In this document: piece after piece, positions 33,828-46,554 of the stretch
How the letters are laid out: the number at the start of each line of letters is the position of its first letter
Position numbering within the stretch: position 1 is the stretch's first letter
From: Rallus limicola
Lineage: Eukaryota; Chordata; Aves; Gruiformes; Rallidae
Length of the DNA: 64,000 nt
Reading direction: 5' to 3'
NCBI GenBank assembly: GCA_022605955.1
Contig: JAKCOZ010000083.1
Coordinates: 1,647,155-1,711,154, forward strand
Made by a program: the position numbers and the translations under genes
Notes under the pieces: generated by a model
Seen by the model: only the letters and a program-made list of their open reading frames with translations
Database searches by the model: none
What the model was told of the DNA's origin: nothing

Positions 33828-35689
33828 AGCTATGCCTTTCATGCCTAGCTTCTTTACTTTGGGAGTTATTGCTGGACGTTTAGCATGTTTTGAACTGCAG
33901 TCTGCTAGGGCCGAGAAAAGCACCGTAGGAGGTTCCAGGCATGTTCCCTCTTTCCAGGCAAAGGAAAAGGCTGAGAGCCAAAGTGACAGGGTCTGCTCGT
34001 GTGTCCTGTTAGGAGGTTTCAGACAAGCTATGCCTTTCAGGCCTAGCTTCTTTACTTTGGGAGTTATTGCTGGACGTTTAGCATGTTTTGAACTGCAGTC
34101 TGCTAGGGCCGAGAAAAGCACCGTAGGAGGTTCCAGGCATGTTCCCTCTTTCCAGGCAAAGGAAAAGGCTGAGAGCCAAAGTGACAGGGTCTGCTCGTGT
34201 GTCCTGTTAGGAGGTTTCAGACAAGCTATGCCTTTCAGGCCTAGCTTCTTTACTTTGGGAGTTATTGCTGGACGTTTAGCATGTTTTGAACTGCAGTCTG
34301 CTAGGGCCGAGAAAAGCACCGTAGGAGGTTCCAGGCATGTTCCCTCTTTCCAGGCAAAGGAAAAGGCTGAGAGCCAAAGTGACAGGGGCTGCTCGTGTGT
34401 CCTGTTAGGAGGTTTCAGACAAGCTATGCCTTTCAGGCCTAGCTTCTTTACTTTGGGAGTTATTGCTGGACGTTTAGCATGTTTTGAACTGCAGTCTGCT
34501 AGGGCCGAGAAAAGCACCGTAGGAGGTTCCAGGCATGTTCCCTCTTTCCAGGCAAAGGAAAAGGCTGAGAGCCAAAGTGACAGGGTCTGCTCGTGTGTCC
34601 TGTTAGGAGGTTTCAGACAAGCTATGCCTTTCAGGCCTAGCTTCTTTACTTTGGGAGTTATTGCTGGACGTTTAGCATGTTTTGAACTGCAGTCTGCTAG
34701 GGTTGAGAAAAGCACCGTAGGAGGTTCCAGGCATGTTCCCTCTTTCCAGGCAAAGGAAAAGGCTGAGAGCCAAAGTGACAGGGTCTGCTCGTGTGTCCTT
34801 TTAGGAGGTTTCAGACAAGCTATGCCTTTCAGGCCTAGCTTCTTTACTTTGGGAGTTATTGCTGGACGTTTAGCATGTTTTGAACTGCAGTCTGCTAGGG
34901 CCGAGAAAAGCACCGTAGGAGGTTCCAGGCATGTTCCCTCTTTCCAGGCAAAGGAAAAGGCTGAGAGCCAAAGTGACAGGGGCTGCTCGTGTGTCCTGTT
35001 AGGAGGTTTCAGACAAGCTATGCCTTTCAGGCCTAGCTTCTTTACTTTGGGAGTTATTGCTGGACGTTTAGCATGTTTTGAACTGCAGTCTGCTAGGGCC
35101 GAGAAAAGCACCGTAGGAGGTTCCAGGCATGTTCCCTCTTTCCAGGCAAAGGAAAAGGCTGAGAGCCAAAGTGACAGGGTCTGCTCGTGTGTCCTGTTAG
35201 GAGGTTTCAGACAAGCTATGCCTTTCAGGCCTAGCTTCTTTACTTTGGGAGTTATTGCTGGACATTTAGTATGTTTTGAACTGCAGTCTGCTAGGGCCGA
35301 GAAAAGCACCGTAGGAGGTTCCAGGCATGTTCCCTCTTTCCAGGCAAAGGAAAAGGCTGAGAGCCAAAGTGACAGGGGCTGCTCGTGTGTCCTGTTAGGA
35401 GGTTTCAGACAAGCTATGCCTTTCATGCCTAGCTTCTTTACTTTGGGAGTTATTGCTGGACGTTTAGCATGTTTTGAACTGCAGTCTGCTAGGGCCGAGA
35501 AAAGCACCGTAGGAGGTTCCAGGCATGTTCCCTCTTTCCAGGCAAAGGAAAAGGCTGAGAGCCAAAGTGACAGGGGCTGCTCGTGTGTCCTGTTAGGAGG
35601 TTTCAGACAAGCTATGCCTTTCAGGCCTAGCTTCTTTACTTTGGGAGTTATTGCTGGACGTTTAGCATGTTTTGAACTGCAGTCTGCTA

Positions 35690-35699
35690 GGGCTTAGAA
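35690..35699 (+). other. GGCTTAG variant monomer
   Basis: Second occurrence of the GGCTTAG change, 34,499 bp from the one at 1191. It introduces a TAG in the plus frame. The CTATACTTTGG variant follows near 36032 as it does near 1533. Confidence 0.9.
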
Positions 35700-36952
35700 A
35701 AGCACCGTAGGAGGTTCCAGGCATGTTCCCTCTTTCCAGGCAAAGGAAAAGGCTGAGAGCCAAAGTGACAGGGGCTGCTCGTGTGTCCTGTTAGGAGGTT
35801 TCAGACAAGCTATGCCTTTCAGGCCTAGCTTCTTTACTTTGGGAGTTATTGCTGGACGTTTAGCATGTTTTGAACTGCAGTCTGCTAGGGCCGAGAAAAG
35901 CACCGTAGGAGGTTCCAGGCATGTTCCCTCTTTCCAGGCAAAGGAAAAGGCTGAGAGCCAAAGTGACAGGGTCTGCTCGTCTGTCCTGTTAGGAGGTTTC
36001 AGACAAGCTATGCCTTTCAGGCCTAGCTTCTATACTTTGGGAGTTATTGCTGGACGTTTAGCATGTTTTGAACTGCAGTCTGCTAGGGCCGAGAAAAGCA
36101 CCGTAGGAGGTTCCAGGCATGTTCCCTCTTTCCAGGCAAAGGAAAAGGCTGAGAGCCAAAGTGACAGGGTCTGCTCGTGTGTCCTGTTAGGAGGTTTCAG
36201 ACAAGCTATGCCTTTCAGGCCTAGCTTCTTTACTTTGGGAGTTATTGCTGGACGTTTAGCATGTTTTGAACTGCAGTCTGCTAGGGCCGAGAAAAGCACC
36301 GTAGGAGGTTCCAGGCATGTTCCCTCTTTCCAGGCAAAGGAAAAGGCTGAGAGCCAAAGTGACAGGGTCTGCTCGTGTGTCCTGTTAGGAGGTTTCAGAC
36401 AAGCTATGCCTTTCAGGCCTAGCTTCTTTACTTTGGGAGTTATTGCTGGACGTTTAGCATGTTTTGAACTGCAGTCTGCTAGGGCCGAGAAAAGCACCGT
36501 AGGAGGTTCCAGGCATGTTCCCTCTTTCCAGGCAAAGGAAAAGGCTGAGAGCCAAAGTGACAGGGTCTGCTCGTGTGTCCTGTTAGGAGGTTTCAGACAA
36601 GCTATGCCTTTCAGGCCTAGCTTCTTTACTTTGGGAGTTATTGCTGGACATTTAGTATGTTTTGAACTGCAGTCTGCTAGGGCCGAGAAAAGCACCGTAG
36701 GAGGTTCCAGGCATGTTCCCTCTTTCCAGGCAAAGGAAAAGGCTGAGAGCCAAAGTGACAGGGGCTGCTCGTGTGTCCTGTTAGGAGGTTTCAGACAAGC
36801 TATGCCTTTCAGGCCTAGCTTCTTTACTTTGGGAGTTATTGCTGGACGTTTAGCATGTTTTGAATTGCAGTCTGCTAGGGCCGAGAAAAGCACCGTAGGA
36901 GGTTCCAGGCATGTTCCCTCTTTCCAGGCAAAGGAAAAGGCTGAGAGCCAAA

Positions 36953-36977
36953 GTGACAGCGTCTGCTTTGTGTCCTG
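36953..36977 (+). other. Single-base-deletion marker, copy D
   Basis: Same GACAGCGTCTGCTTTG change. The next monomer has a private CTTTCATCCC where the others have CTTTCATGCC (near 37010). Confidence 0.92.
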
Positions 36978-37350
36978 TTAGGAGGTTTCAGACAAGCTAT
37001 GCCTTTCATCCCTAGCTTCTTTACTTTGGGAGTTATTGCTGGACGTTTAGCATGTTTTGAACTGCAGTCTGCTAGGGCCGAGAAAAGCACCGTAGGAGGT
37101 TCCAGGCATGTTCCCTCTTTCCAGGCAAAGGAAAAGGCTGAGAGCCAAAGTGACAGGGTCTGCTCGTGTGTCCTGTTAGGAGGTTTCAGACAAGCTATGC
37201 CTTTCAGGCCTAGCTTCTTTACTTTGGGAGTTATTGCTGGACGTTTAGCATGTTTTGAACTGCAGTCTGCTAGGGCCGAGAAAAGCACCGTAGGAGGTTC
37301 CAGGCATGTTCCCTCTTTCCAGGCAAAGGAAAAGGCTGAGAGCCAAAGTG

Positions 37351-38146
37351 ACAGGTGCTGCTCATGTGTCCTGTTAGGAGGTTTCAGACAAGCTATGCCT
37401 TTCAGGCCTAGCTTCTTTACTTTGGGAGTTATTGCTGGACGTTTAGCATGTTTTGAGCTGCAGTCTGCTAGGGCCGAGAAAAGCACCGTAGGAGGTTCCA
37501 GGCATGTTCCCTCTTTCCAAGCAAAGGAAAAAGCTGAGAGCCAAAGTGACAGGGTTTGCTCGTGTGTCCTGTTAGGAGGTTTCAGACAAGCTATGCCTTT
37601 CAGGCCTAGCTTCTTTACTTTGGGAGTTATTGCTGGACGTTTAGCATGTTTTGAGCTGCAGTCTGCTAGGGCCGAGAAAAGCACCGTAGGAGGTTCCAGG
37701 CATGTTCCCTCTTTCCAGGCAAAGGAAAAGGCTGAGAGCCAAAGTGACAGGGTCTGCTTGTGTGTCCTGTTAGGAGGTTTCCGAGAAGCTACGCCTTTCA
37801 GGCCTAGCTTCTTTACTTTGGGAGTTATTGCTGGACGTTTAGCATGTTTTGAACTGCAGTCTGCTAGGTCCGAGAAAAGCACCGTAGGAGGTTCCAGGCA
37901 TGTTCCCTCTTTCCAGGCAAAGGAAAAGGCTGAGAGCCAAAGTGACAGGGTCTGCTCGTGTGTCCTGTTAGGAGGTTTCAGACAAGCTATGCCTTTCAGG
38001 CCTAGCTTCTTTACTTTGGGAGTTATTGCTGGACGTTTAGCATGTTTTGAACTGCAGTCTGCTAGGGCCGAGAAAAGCACCGTAGGAGGTTCCAGGCATG
38101 TTCCCTCTTTCCAGGCAAAGGAAAAGGCTGAGAGCCAAAGTGACAG
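37351..38146 (+). repeat. CTACGCC-marked block, copy 3
   Basis: ACAGGTGCTG markers at 37351 and 38143, again 792 bp apart, enclosing CCGAGAAGCTACGCC at about 37780-37796 and a GGTCCGAG monomer. Confidence 0.88.
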
Positions 38147-38752
38147 GTGCTGCTCATGTGTCCTGTTAGGAGGTTTCAGACAAGCTATGCCTTTCAGGCC
38201 TAGCTTCTTTACTTTGGGAGTTATTGCTGGACGTTTAGCATGTTTTGAACTGCAGTCTGCTAGGGCCGAGAAAAGCACCGTAGGAGGTTCCAGGCATGTT
38301 CCCTCTTTCCAGGCAAAGGAAAAGGCTGAGAGCCAAAGTGACAGGGGCTGCTCGTGTGTCCTGTTAGGAGGTTTCAGACAAGCTATGCCTTTCAGGCCTA
38401 GCTTCTTTACTTTGGGAGTTATTGCTGGACGTTTAGCATGTTTTGAACTGCAGTCTGCTAGGGCCGAGAAAAGCACCGTAGGAGGTTCCAGGCATGTTCC
38501 CTCTTTCCAGGCAAAGGAAAAGGCTGAGAACCAAAGTGACAGGGGCTGCTCGTGTGTCATGTTAGGAGGTTTCAGACAAGCTATGCCTTTCAGGCCTAGC
38601 TTCTTTACTTTGGGAGTTATTGCTGGACGTTTAGCATGTTTTGAATTGCAGTCTGCTAGGGCCGAGAAAAGCACCGTAGGAGGTTCCAGGCATGTTCCCT
38701 CTTTCCAGGCAAAGGAAAAGGCTGAGAGCCAAAGTGACAGGGTCTGCTCGTG

Positions 38753-38823
38753 TGTCCTGTTAGGAGGTTTCAGACAAGCTATGCCTTTCAGGCCTAGCTT
38801 GTCTGAAACCTCCTAACAGGACA
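38753..38823. repeat. Palindromic junction 23, perfect arms
   Basis: Perfect arms and normal centre, 25 monomers + 47 - 1 after junction 22. With junctions 24-29 it forms the densest cluster in the window. Confidence 0.96.
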
Positions 38824-39195
38824 AGCTATGCCTTTCATGCCTAGCTTCTTTACTTTGGGAGTTATTGCTGGACGTTTAGCATGTTTTGAACTGCAGTCTG
38901 CTAGGGCCGAGAAAAGCACCGTAGGAGGTTCCAGGCATGTTCCCTCTTTCCAGGCAAAGGAAAAGGCTGAGAGCCAAAGTGACAGGGGCTGCTCGTGTGT
39001 CCTGTTAGGAGGTTTCAGACAAGCTATGCCTTTCAGGCCTAGCTTCTTTCCTTTGGGAGTTATTGCTGGACGTTTAGCATGTTTTGAACTGCAGTCTGCT
39101 AGGGCCGAGAAAAGCACCGTAGGAGGTTCCAGGCATGTTCCCTCTTTCCAGGCAAAGGAAAAGGCTGAGAGCCAAAGTGACAGGGTCTGCTCGTG

Positions 39196-39266
39196 TGTCC
39201 TGTTAGGAGGTTTCAGACAAGCTAGGCCTGAAAGGCATAGCTTGTCTGAAACCTCCTAACAGGACA
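39196..39266. repeat. Palindromic junction 24, inverted centre
   Basis: Perfect arms, centre GGCCTGAAAGGCA; 2 monomers + 47 after junction 23. Preceded by a TTTCCTTTGGG monomer. Confidence 0.96.
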
Positions 39267-39836
39267 AGCTATGCCTTTCATGCCTAGCTTCTTTACTTTG
39301 GGAGTTATTGCTGGACGTTTAGCATGTTTTGAACTGCAGTCTGCTAGGGCCGAGAAAAGCACCGTAGGAGGTTCCAGGCATGTTCCCTCTTTCCAGGCAA
39401 AGGAAAAGGCTGAGAGCCAAAGTGACAGGGTCTGCTCGTGTGTCCTGTTAGGAGGCTTCAGACAAGCTATGCCTTTCAGGCCTAGCTTCTTTACTTTGGG
39501 AGTTATTGCTGGACGTTTAGCATGTTTTGAACTGCAGTCTGCTAGGGCCGAGAAAAGCACCGTAGGAGGTTCCAGGCATGTTCCCTCTTTCCAGGCAAAG
39601 GAAAAGGCTGAGAACCAAAGTGACAGGGGCTGCTCGTGTGTCATGTTAGGAGGTTTCAGACAAGCTATGCCTTTCAGGCCTAGCTTCTTTACTTTGGGAG
39701 TTATTGCTGGACGTTTAGCATGTTTTGAATTGCAGTCTGCTAGGGCCGAGAAAAGCACCGTAGGAGGTTCCAGGCATGTTCCCTCTTTCCAGGCAAAGGA
39801 AAAGGCTGAGAGCCAAAGTGACAGGGTCTGCTCGTG

Positions 39837-39907
39837 TGTCCTGTTAGGAGGTTTCAGACAAGCTATGCCTTTCAGGCCTAGCTTGTCTGAAACCTCCTAA
39901 CAGGACA
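39837..39907. repeat. Palindromic junction 25, perfect arms
   Basis: Perfect arms and normal centre; 3 monomers + 47 after junction 24. Confidence 0.96.
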
Positions 39908-40279
39908 AGCTATGCCTTTCATGCCTAGCTTCTTTACTTTGGGAGTTATTGCTGGACGTTTAGCATGTTTTGAACTGCAGTCTGCTAGGGCCGAGAAAAG
40001 CACCGTAGGAGGTTCCAGGCATGTTCCCTCTTTCCAGGCAAAGGAAAAGGCTGAGAGCCAAAGTGACAGGGGCTGCTCGTGTGTCCTGTTAGGAGGTTTC
40101 AGACAAGCTATGCCTTTCAGGCCTAGCTTCTTTCCTTTGGGAGTTATTGCTGGACGTTTAGCATGTTTTGAACTGCAGTCTGCTAGGGCCGAGAAAAGCA
40201 CCGTAGGAGGTTCCAGGCATGTTCCCTCTTTCCAGGCAAAGGAAAAGGCTGAGAGCCAAAGTGACAGGGTCTGCTCGTG

Positions 40280-40350
40280 TGTCCTGTTAGGAGGTTTCAG
40301 ACAAGCTAGGCCTGAAAGGCATAGCTTGTCTGAAACCTCCTAACAGGACA
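40280..40350. repeat. Palindromic junction 26, inverted centre
   Basis: Perfect arms, centre GGCCTGAAAGGCA; 2 monomers + 47 after junction 25. Junctions 23-24 and 25-26 form the same two-step motif, spaced 1,084 bp apart. Confidence 0.96.
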
Positions 40351-40524
40351 AGCTATGCCTTTCATGCCTAGCTTCTTTACTTTGGGAGTTATTGCTGGAC
40401 GTTTAGCATGTTTTGAACTGCAGTCTGCTAGGGCCGAGAAAAGCACCGTAGGAGGTTCCAGGCATGTTCCCTCTTTCCAGGCAAAGGAAAAGGCTGAGAG
40501 CCAAAGTGACAGGGTCTGCTCGTG

Positions 40525-40595
40525 TGTCCTGTTAGGAGGCTTCAGACAAGCTATGCCTTTCAGGCCTAGCTTGTCAGAAACCTCCTAACAGGACA
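40525..40595. repeat. Palindromic junction 27, two arm mismatches
   Basis: Left arm GGAGGCTTCAG and right arm GTCAGAAACC; both arms are changed, at different pairs. One monomer + 47 after junction 26. Followed by CCCTTATTCC near 40711. Confidence 0.94.
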
Positions 40596-41363
40596 AGCTA
40601 TGCCTTTCATGCCTAGCTTCTTTACTTTGGGAGTTATTGCTGGACGTTTAGCATGTTTTGAACTGCAGTCTGCTAGGGCCGAGAAAAGCACCGTAGGAGG
40701 TTCCAGGCATGTTCCCTTATTCCAGGCAAAGGAAAAGGCTGAGAGCCAAAGTGACAGGGTCTGCTCGTGTGTCCTGTTAGGAGGTTTCAGACAAGCTATG
40801 CCTTTCAGGCCTAGCTTCTTTACTTTGGGAGTTATTGCTGGACGTTTAGCATGTTTTGAACTGCAGTCTGCTAGGGCCGAGAAAAGCACCGTAGGAGGTT
40901 CCAGGCATGTTCCCTCTTTCCAGGCAAAGGAAAAGGCTGAGAGCCAAAGTGACAGGGGCTGCTCGTGTGTCCTGTTAGGAGGTTTCAGACAAGCTATGCC
41001 TTTCAGGCCTAGCTTCTTTACTTTGGGAGTTATTGCTGGACGTTTAGCATGTTTTGAACTGCAGTCTGCTAGGGCCGAGAAAAGCACCGTAGGAGGTTCC
41101 AGGCATGTTCCCTCTTTCCAGGCAAAGGAAAAGGCTGAGAGCCAAAGTGACAGGGGCTGCTCGTGTGTCCTGTTAGGAGGTTTCAGACAAGCTATGCCTT
41201 TCAGGCCTAGCTTCTTTCCTTTGGGAGTTATTGCTGGACGTTTAGCATGTTTTGAACTGCAGTCTGCTAGGGCCGAGAAAAGCACCGTAGGAGGTTCCAG
41301 GCATGTTCCCTCTTTCCAGGCAAAGGAAAAGGCTGAGAGCCAAAGTGACAGGGTCTGCTCGTG

Positions 41364-41434
41364 TGTCCTGTTAGGAGGTTTCAGACAAGCTATGCCTTTC
41401 AGGCCTAGCTTGTCTGAAACCTCCTAACAGGACA
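41364..41434. repeat. Palindromic junction 28, perfect arms
   Basis: Perfect arms; 4 monomers + 47 after junction 27. Preceded by a TTTCCTTTGGG monomer but with the normal centre orientation. Confidence 0.96.
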
Positions 41435-41608
41435 AGCTATGCCTTTCATGCCTAGCTTCTTTACTTTGGGAGTTATTGCTGGACGTTTAGCATGTTTTGA
41501 ACTGCAGTCTGCTAGGGCCGAGAAAAGCACCGTAGGAGGTTCCAGGCATGTTCCCTCTTTCCAGGCAAAGGAAAAGGCTGAGAGCCAAAGTGACAGGGTC
41601 TGCTCGTG

Positions 41609-41679
41609 TGTCCTGTTAGGAGGATTCAGACAAGCTATGCCTTTCAGGCCTAGCTTGTCTGAAACCTCCTAACAGGACA
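41609..41679. repeat. Palindromic junction 29, one arm mismatch
   Basis: Left arm GGAGGATTCAG, a private state at the position that is C in the GGCTTC class. One monomer + 47 after junction 28. Followed by CCCTTATTCC near 41799. Confidence 0.95.
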
Positions 41680-43239
41680 AGCTATGCCTTTCATGCCTAG
41701 CTTCTTTACTTTGGGAGTTATTGCTGGACGTTTAGCATGTTTTGAACTGCAGTCTGCTAGGGCCGAGAAAAGCACCGTAGGAGGTTCCAGGCATGTTCCC
41801 TTATTCCAGGCAAAGGAAAAGGCTGAGAGCCAAAGTGACAGGGTCTGCTCGTGTGTCCTGTTAGGAGGTTTCAGACAAGCTATGCCTTTCAGGCCTAGCT
41901 TCTTTACTTTGGGAGTTATTGCTGGACGTTTAGCATGTTTTGAACTGCAGTCTGCTAGGGCCGAGAAAAGCACCGTAGGAGGTTCCAGGCATGTTCCCTC
42001 TTTCCAGGCAAAGGAAAAGGCTGAGAGCCAAAGTGACAGGGGCTGCTCGTGTGTCCTGTTAGGAGGTTTCAGACAAGCTATGCCTTTCAGGCCTAGCTTC
42101 TTTACTTTGGGAGTTATTGCTGGACGTTTAGCATGTTTTGAACTGCAGTCTGCTAGGGCCGAGAAAAGCACCGTAGGAGGTTCCAGGCATGTTCCCTCTT
42201 TCCAGGCAAAGGAAAAGGCTGAGAACCAAAGTGACAGGGGCTGCTCGTGTGTCATGTTAGGAGGTTTCAGACAAGCTATGCCTTTCAGGCCTAGCTTCTT
42301 TACTTTGGGAGTTATTGCTGGACGTTTAGCATGTTTTGAACTGCAGTCTGCTAGGGCCGAGAAAAGCACCGTAGGAGGTTCCAGGCATGTTCCCTCTTTC
42401 CAGGCAAAGGAAAAGGCTGAGAGCCAAAGTGACAGGGGCTGCTCGTGTGTCCTGTTAGGAGGTTTCAGACAAGCTATGCCTTTCAGGCCTAGCTTCTTTA
42501 CTTTGGGAGTTATTGCTGGACGTTTAGCATGTTTTGAACTGCAGTCTGCTAGGGCCGAGAAAAGCACCGTAGGAGGTTCCAGGCATGTTCCCTCTTTCCA
42601 GGCAAAGGAAAAGGCTGAGAACCAAAGTGACAGGGGCTGCTCGTGTGTCATGTTAGGAGGTTTCAGACAAGCTATGCCTTTCAGGCCTAGCTTCTTTACT
42701 TTGGGAGTTATTGCTGGACGTTTAGCATGTTTTGAACTGCAGTCTGCTAGGGCCGAGAAAAGCACCGTAGGAGGTTCCAGGCATGTTCCCTCTTTCCAGG
42801 CAAAGGAAAAGGCTGAGAGCCAAAGTGACAGGGGCTGCTCGTGTGTCCTGTTAGGAGGTTTCAGACAAGCTATGCCTTTCAGGCCTAGCTTCTTTACTTT
42901 GGGAGTTATTGCTGGACGTTTAGCATGTTTTGAACTGCAGTCTGCTAGGGCCGAGAAAAGCACCGTAGGAGGTTCCAGGCATGTTCCCTCTTTCCAGGCA
43001 AAGGAAAAGGCTGAGAGCCAAAGTGACAGGGTCTGCTCGTGTGTCCTGTTAGGAGGTTTCAGGCAAGCTAGGCCTTTCAGGCCTAGCTTCTTTACTTTGG
43101 GAGTTATTGCTGGACGTTTAGCATGTTTTGAACTGCAGTCTGCTAGGGCCGAGAAAAGCACCGTAGGAGGTTCCAGGCATGTTCCCTCTTTCCAGGCAAA
43201 GGAAAAGGCTGAGAGCCAAAGTGACAGGGTCTGCTCGTG

Positions 43240-43310
43240 TGTCCTGTTAGGAGGCTTCAGACAAGCTATGCCTTTCAGGCCTAGCTTGTCTGAAACCTCC
43301 TAACAGGAAA
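43240..43310. repeat. Palindromic junction 30, two arm mismatches
   Basis: Left arm GGAGGCTTCAG; right arm ends CAGGAAA instead of CAGGACA. 8 monomers + 47 after junction 29. Followed by the CCTTATTCC, CAGTCTTCTAGG and GGGAGGTATTGC series also seen after junctions 5 and 11. Confidence 0.94.
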
Positions 43311-44276
43311 AGCTATGCCTTTCATGCCTAGCTTCTTTACTTTGGGAGTTATTGCTGGACGTTTAGCATGTTTTGAACTGCAGTCTGCTAGGGCCGAGAA
43401 AAGCACCGTAGGAGGTTCCAGGCATGTTCCCTTATTCCAGGCAAAGGAAAAGGCTGAGAGCCAAAGTGACAGGGTCTGCTCGTGTGTCCTGTTAGGAGGT
43501 TTCAGACAAGCTATGCCTTTCAGGCCTAGCTTCTTTACTTTGGGAGTTATTGCTGGACGTTTAGCATGTTTTGAACTGCAGTCTTCTAGGGCCGAGAAAA
43601 GCACCGTAGGAGGTTCCAGGCATGTTCCCTCTTTCCAGGCAAAGGAAAAGGCTGAGAACCAAAGTGACAGGGGCTGCTCGTGTGTCCTGTTAGGAGGTTT
43701 CAGACAAGCTATGCCTTTCAGGCCTAGCTTCTTTACTTTGGGAGGTATTGCTGGACGTTTAGCATGTTTTGAACTGCAGTCTGCTAGGGCCGAGAAAAGC
43801 ACCGTAGGAGGTTCCAGGCACGTTCCCTCTTTCCAGGCAAAGGAAAAGGCTGAGAGCCAAAGTGACAGGGTCTGCTCGTCTGTCCTGTTAGGAGGTTTCA
43901 GACAAGCTATGCCTTTCAGGCCTAGCTTCTTTACTTTGGGAGTTATTGCTGGACGTTTAGCATGTTTTGAACTGCAGTCTGCTAGGTCCGAGAAAAGCAC
44001 CGTAGGAGGTTCCAGGCATGTTCCCTCTTTCCAGGCAAAGGAAAAGGCTGAGAGCCAAAGTGACAGGGTCTGCTCGTGTGTCCTGTTAGGAGGTTTCAGA
44101 CAAGCTATGCCTTTCAGGCCTAGCTTCTTTACTTTGGGAGTTATTGCTGGACGTTTAGCATGTTTTGAACTGCAGTCTGCTAGGGCCGAGAAAAGCACCG
44201 TAAGAGGTTCCAGGCATGTTCCCTCTTTCCAGGCAAAGGAAAAGGCTGAGAGCCAAAGTGACAGAGTCTGCTCGTG

Positions 44277-44347
44277 TGTCCTGTTAGGAGGTTTCAGACA
44301 AGCTATGCCTTTCAGGCCTAGCTTGTCTGAAACCTCCTAACAGGACA
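44277..44347. repeat. Palindromic junction 31, perfect arms
   Basis: Perfect arms; 5 monomers + 47 after junction 30. The preceding monomer has GACAGAGTCTG where the counterparts have GACAGTGTCTG, plus the same CCGTAAGAGG. Confidence 0.96.
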
Positions 44348-44719
44348 AGCTATGCCTTTCATGCCTAGCTTCTTTACTTTGGGAGTTATTGCTGGACGTT
44401 TAGCATGTTTTGAACTGCAGTCTGCTAGGGCCGAGAAAAGCACCGTAGGAGGTTCCAGGCATGTTCCCTCTTTCCAGGCAAAGGAAAAGGCTGAGAGCCA
44501 AAGTGACAGGGTCTGCTCGTGTGTCCTGTTAGGAGGTTTCAGACAAGCTATGCCTTTCAGGCCTAGCTTCTTTACTTTGGGAGTTATTGCTGGACGTTTA
44601 GCATGTTTTGAACTGCAGTCTGCTAGGGCCGAGAAAAGCACCGTAGGAGGTTCCAGGCATGTTCCCTCTTTCCAGGCAAAGGAAAAGGCTGAGAGCCAAA
44701 GTGACAGGGTCTGCTCGTG

Positions 44720-44790
44720 TGTCCTGTTAGGAGGTTTCAGACAAGATATGCCTTTCAGGCCTAGCTTGTCTGAAACCTCCTAACAGGACA
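44720..44790. repeat. Palindromic junction 32, AAGATA arm
   Basis: Left arm ends AAGATA, one mismatch; 2 monomers + 47 after junction 31. Counterpart of junctions 7, 13 and 22. Confidence 0.95.
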
Positions 44791-46529
44791 AGCTATGCCT
44801 TTCATGCCTAGCTTCTTTACTTTGGGAGTTATTGCTGGACGTTTAGCATGTTTTGAACTGCAGTCTGCTAGGGCCGAGAAAAGCACCGTAGGAGGTTCCA
44901 GGCATGTTCCCTCTTTCCAGGCAAAGGAAAAGGCTGAGAGCCAAAGTGACAGGGTCTGCTCGTGTGTCCTGTTAGGAGGTTTCAGACAAGCTATGCCTTT
45001 CAGGCCTAGCTTCTTTACTTTGGGAGTTATTGCTGGACGTTTAGCATGTTTTGAACTGCAGTCTGCTAGGGCCGAGAAAAGCACCGTAGGAGGTTCCAGG
45101 CATGTTCCCTCTTTCCAGGCAAAGGAAAAGGCTGAGAGCCAAAGTGACAGGGTCTGCTCGGGTGTCCTGTTAGGAGGTTTCAGACAAGCTATGCCTTTCA
45201 GGCCTAGCTTCTTTACTTTGGGAGTTATTGCTGGACGTTTAGCATGTTTTGAACTGCAGTCTGCTAGGGCCGAGAAAAGCACCGTAGGAGGTTCCAGGCA
45301 TGTTCCCTCTTTCCAGGCAAAGGAAAAGGCTGAGAGCCAAAGTGACAGGGGCTGCTCGTGTGTCCTGTTAGGAGGTTTCAGACAAGCTATGCCTTTCAGG
45401 CCTAGCTTCTTTACTTTGGGAGTTATTGCTGGACGTTTAGCATGTTTTGAACTGCAGTCTGCTAGGGCCGAGAAAAGCACCGTAGGAGGTTCCAGGCATG
45501 TTCCCTCTTTCCAGGCAAAGGAAAAGGCTGAGAGCCAAAGTGACAGGGTCTGCTCGTGTGTCCTGTTAGGAGGTTTCAGACAAGCTATGCCTTTCAGGCC
45601 TAGCTTCTTTACTTTGGGAGTTATTGCTGGACGTTTAGCATGTTTTGAAATGCAGTCTGCTAGGGCAGAGAAAAGCACCGTAGGAGGTTCCAGGCATGTT
45701 CCCTCTTTCCAGGCAAAGGAAAAGGCTGAGAGCCAAAGTGACAGGGTCTGCTCGTGTGTCCTGTTAGGAGGTTTCAGACAAGCTATGCCTTTCAGGCCTA
45801 GCTTCTTTACTTTGGGAGTTATTGCTGGACGTTTAGCATGTTTTGAACTGCAGTCTGCTAGGGCCGAGAAAAGCACCGTAGGAGGTTCCAGGCATGTTCC
45901 CTCTTTCCAGGCAAAGGAAAAGGCTGAGAGCCAAAGTGACAGGGGCTGCTCGTGTGTCCTGTTAGGAGGTTTCAGACAAGCTATGCCTTTCAGGCCTAGC
46001 TTCTTTACTTTGGGAGTTATTGCTGGACGTTTAGCATGTTTTGAACTGCAGTCTGCTAGGGCCGAGAAAAGCACCGTAGGAGGTTCCAGGCATGTTCCCT
46101 CTTTCCAGGCAAAGGAAAAGGCTGAGAGCCAAAGTGACAGGGTCTGCTCGTGTGTCCTGTTAGGAGGTTTCAGACAAGCTATGCCTTTCAGGCCTAGCTT
46201 CTTTACTTTGGGAGTTATTGCTGGACGTTTAGCATGTTTTGAACTGCAGTCTGCTAGGGCCGAGAAAAGCACCGTAGGAGGTTCCAGGCATGTTCCCTCT
46301 TTCCAGGCAGAGGAAAAGGCTGAGAGCCAAAGTGACAGGGGCTGCTCGTGTGTCCTGTTAGGAGGTTTCAGACAAGCTATGCCTTTCAGGCCTAGCTTCT
46401 TTACTTTGGGAGTTATTGCTGGACGTTTAGCATGTTTTGAACTGCAGTCTGCTAGGGCCGAGAAAAGCACCGTAGGAGGTTCCAGGCATGTTCCCTCTTT
46501 CCAGGCAAAGGAAAAGGCTGAGAGCCAAA

Positions 46530-46554
46530 GTGACAGCGTCTGCTTTGTGTCCTG
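46530..46554 (+). other. Single-base-deletion marker, copy E
   Basis: Fourth occurrence of the GACAGCGTCTGCTTTG event. Distance from its frame stop (46558) to the next junction's stop (48987) is 2,429 bp, six monomers more than in copies A and B. Confidence 0.92.

Larger units (their letters stand above)
30646..38823 (+). repeat. Higher-order repeat copy D
   Basis: Junction spacings 9, 4, 2 and 25 monomers (junctions 19 to 23). It has the GGCTTC junction followed by CCCTTATTCC, two AAGATA junctions, GACATTTAGTATG twice, and the shared single-base deletion at about 36.96 kb. The left part of its 25-monomer interval, from 35.7 kb, matches the start of the window (offset 34,499 bp). Confidence 0.8.
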
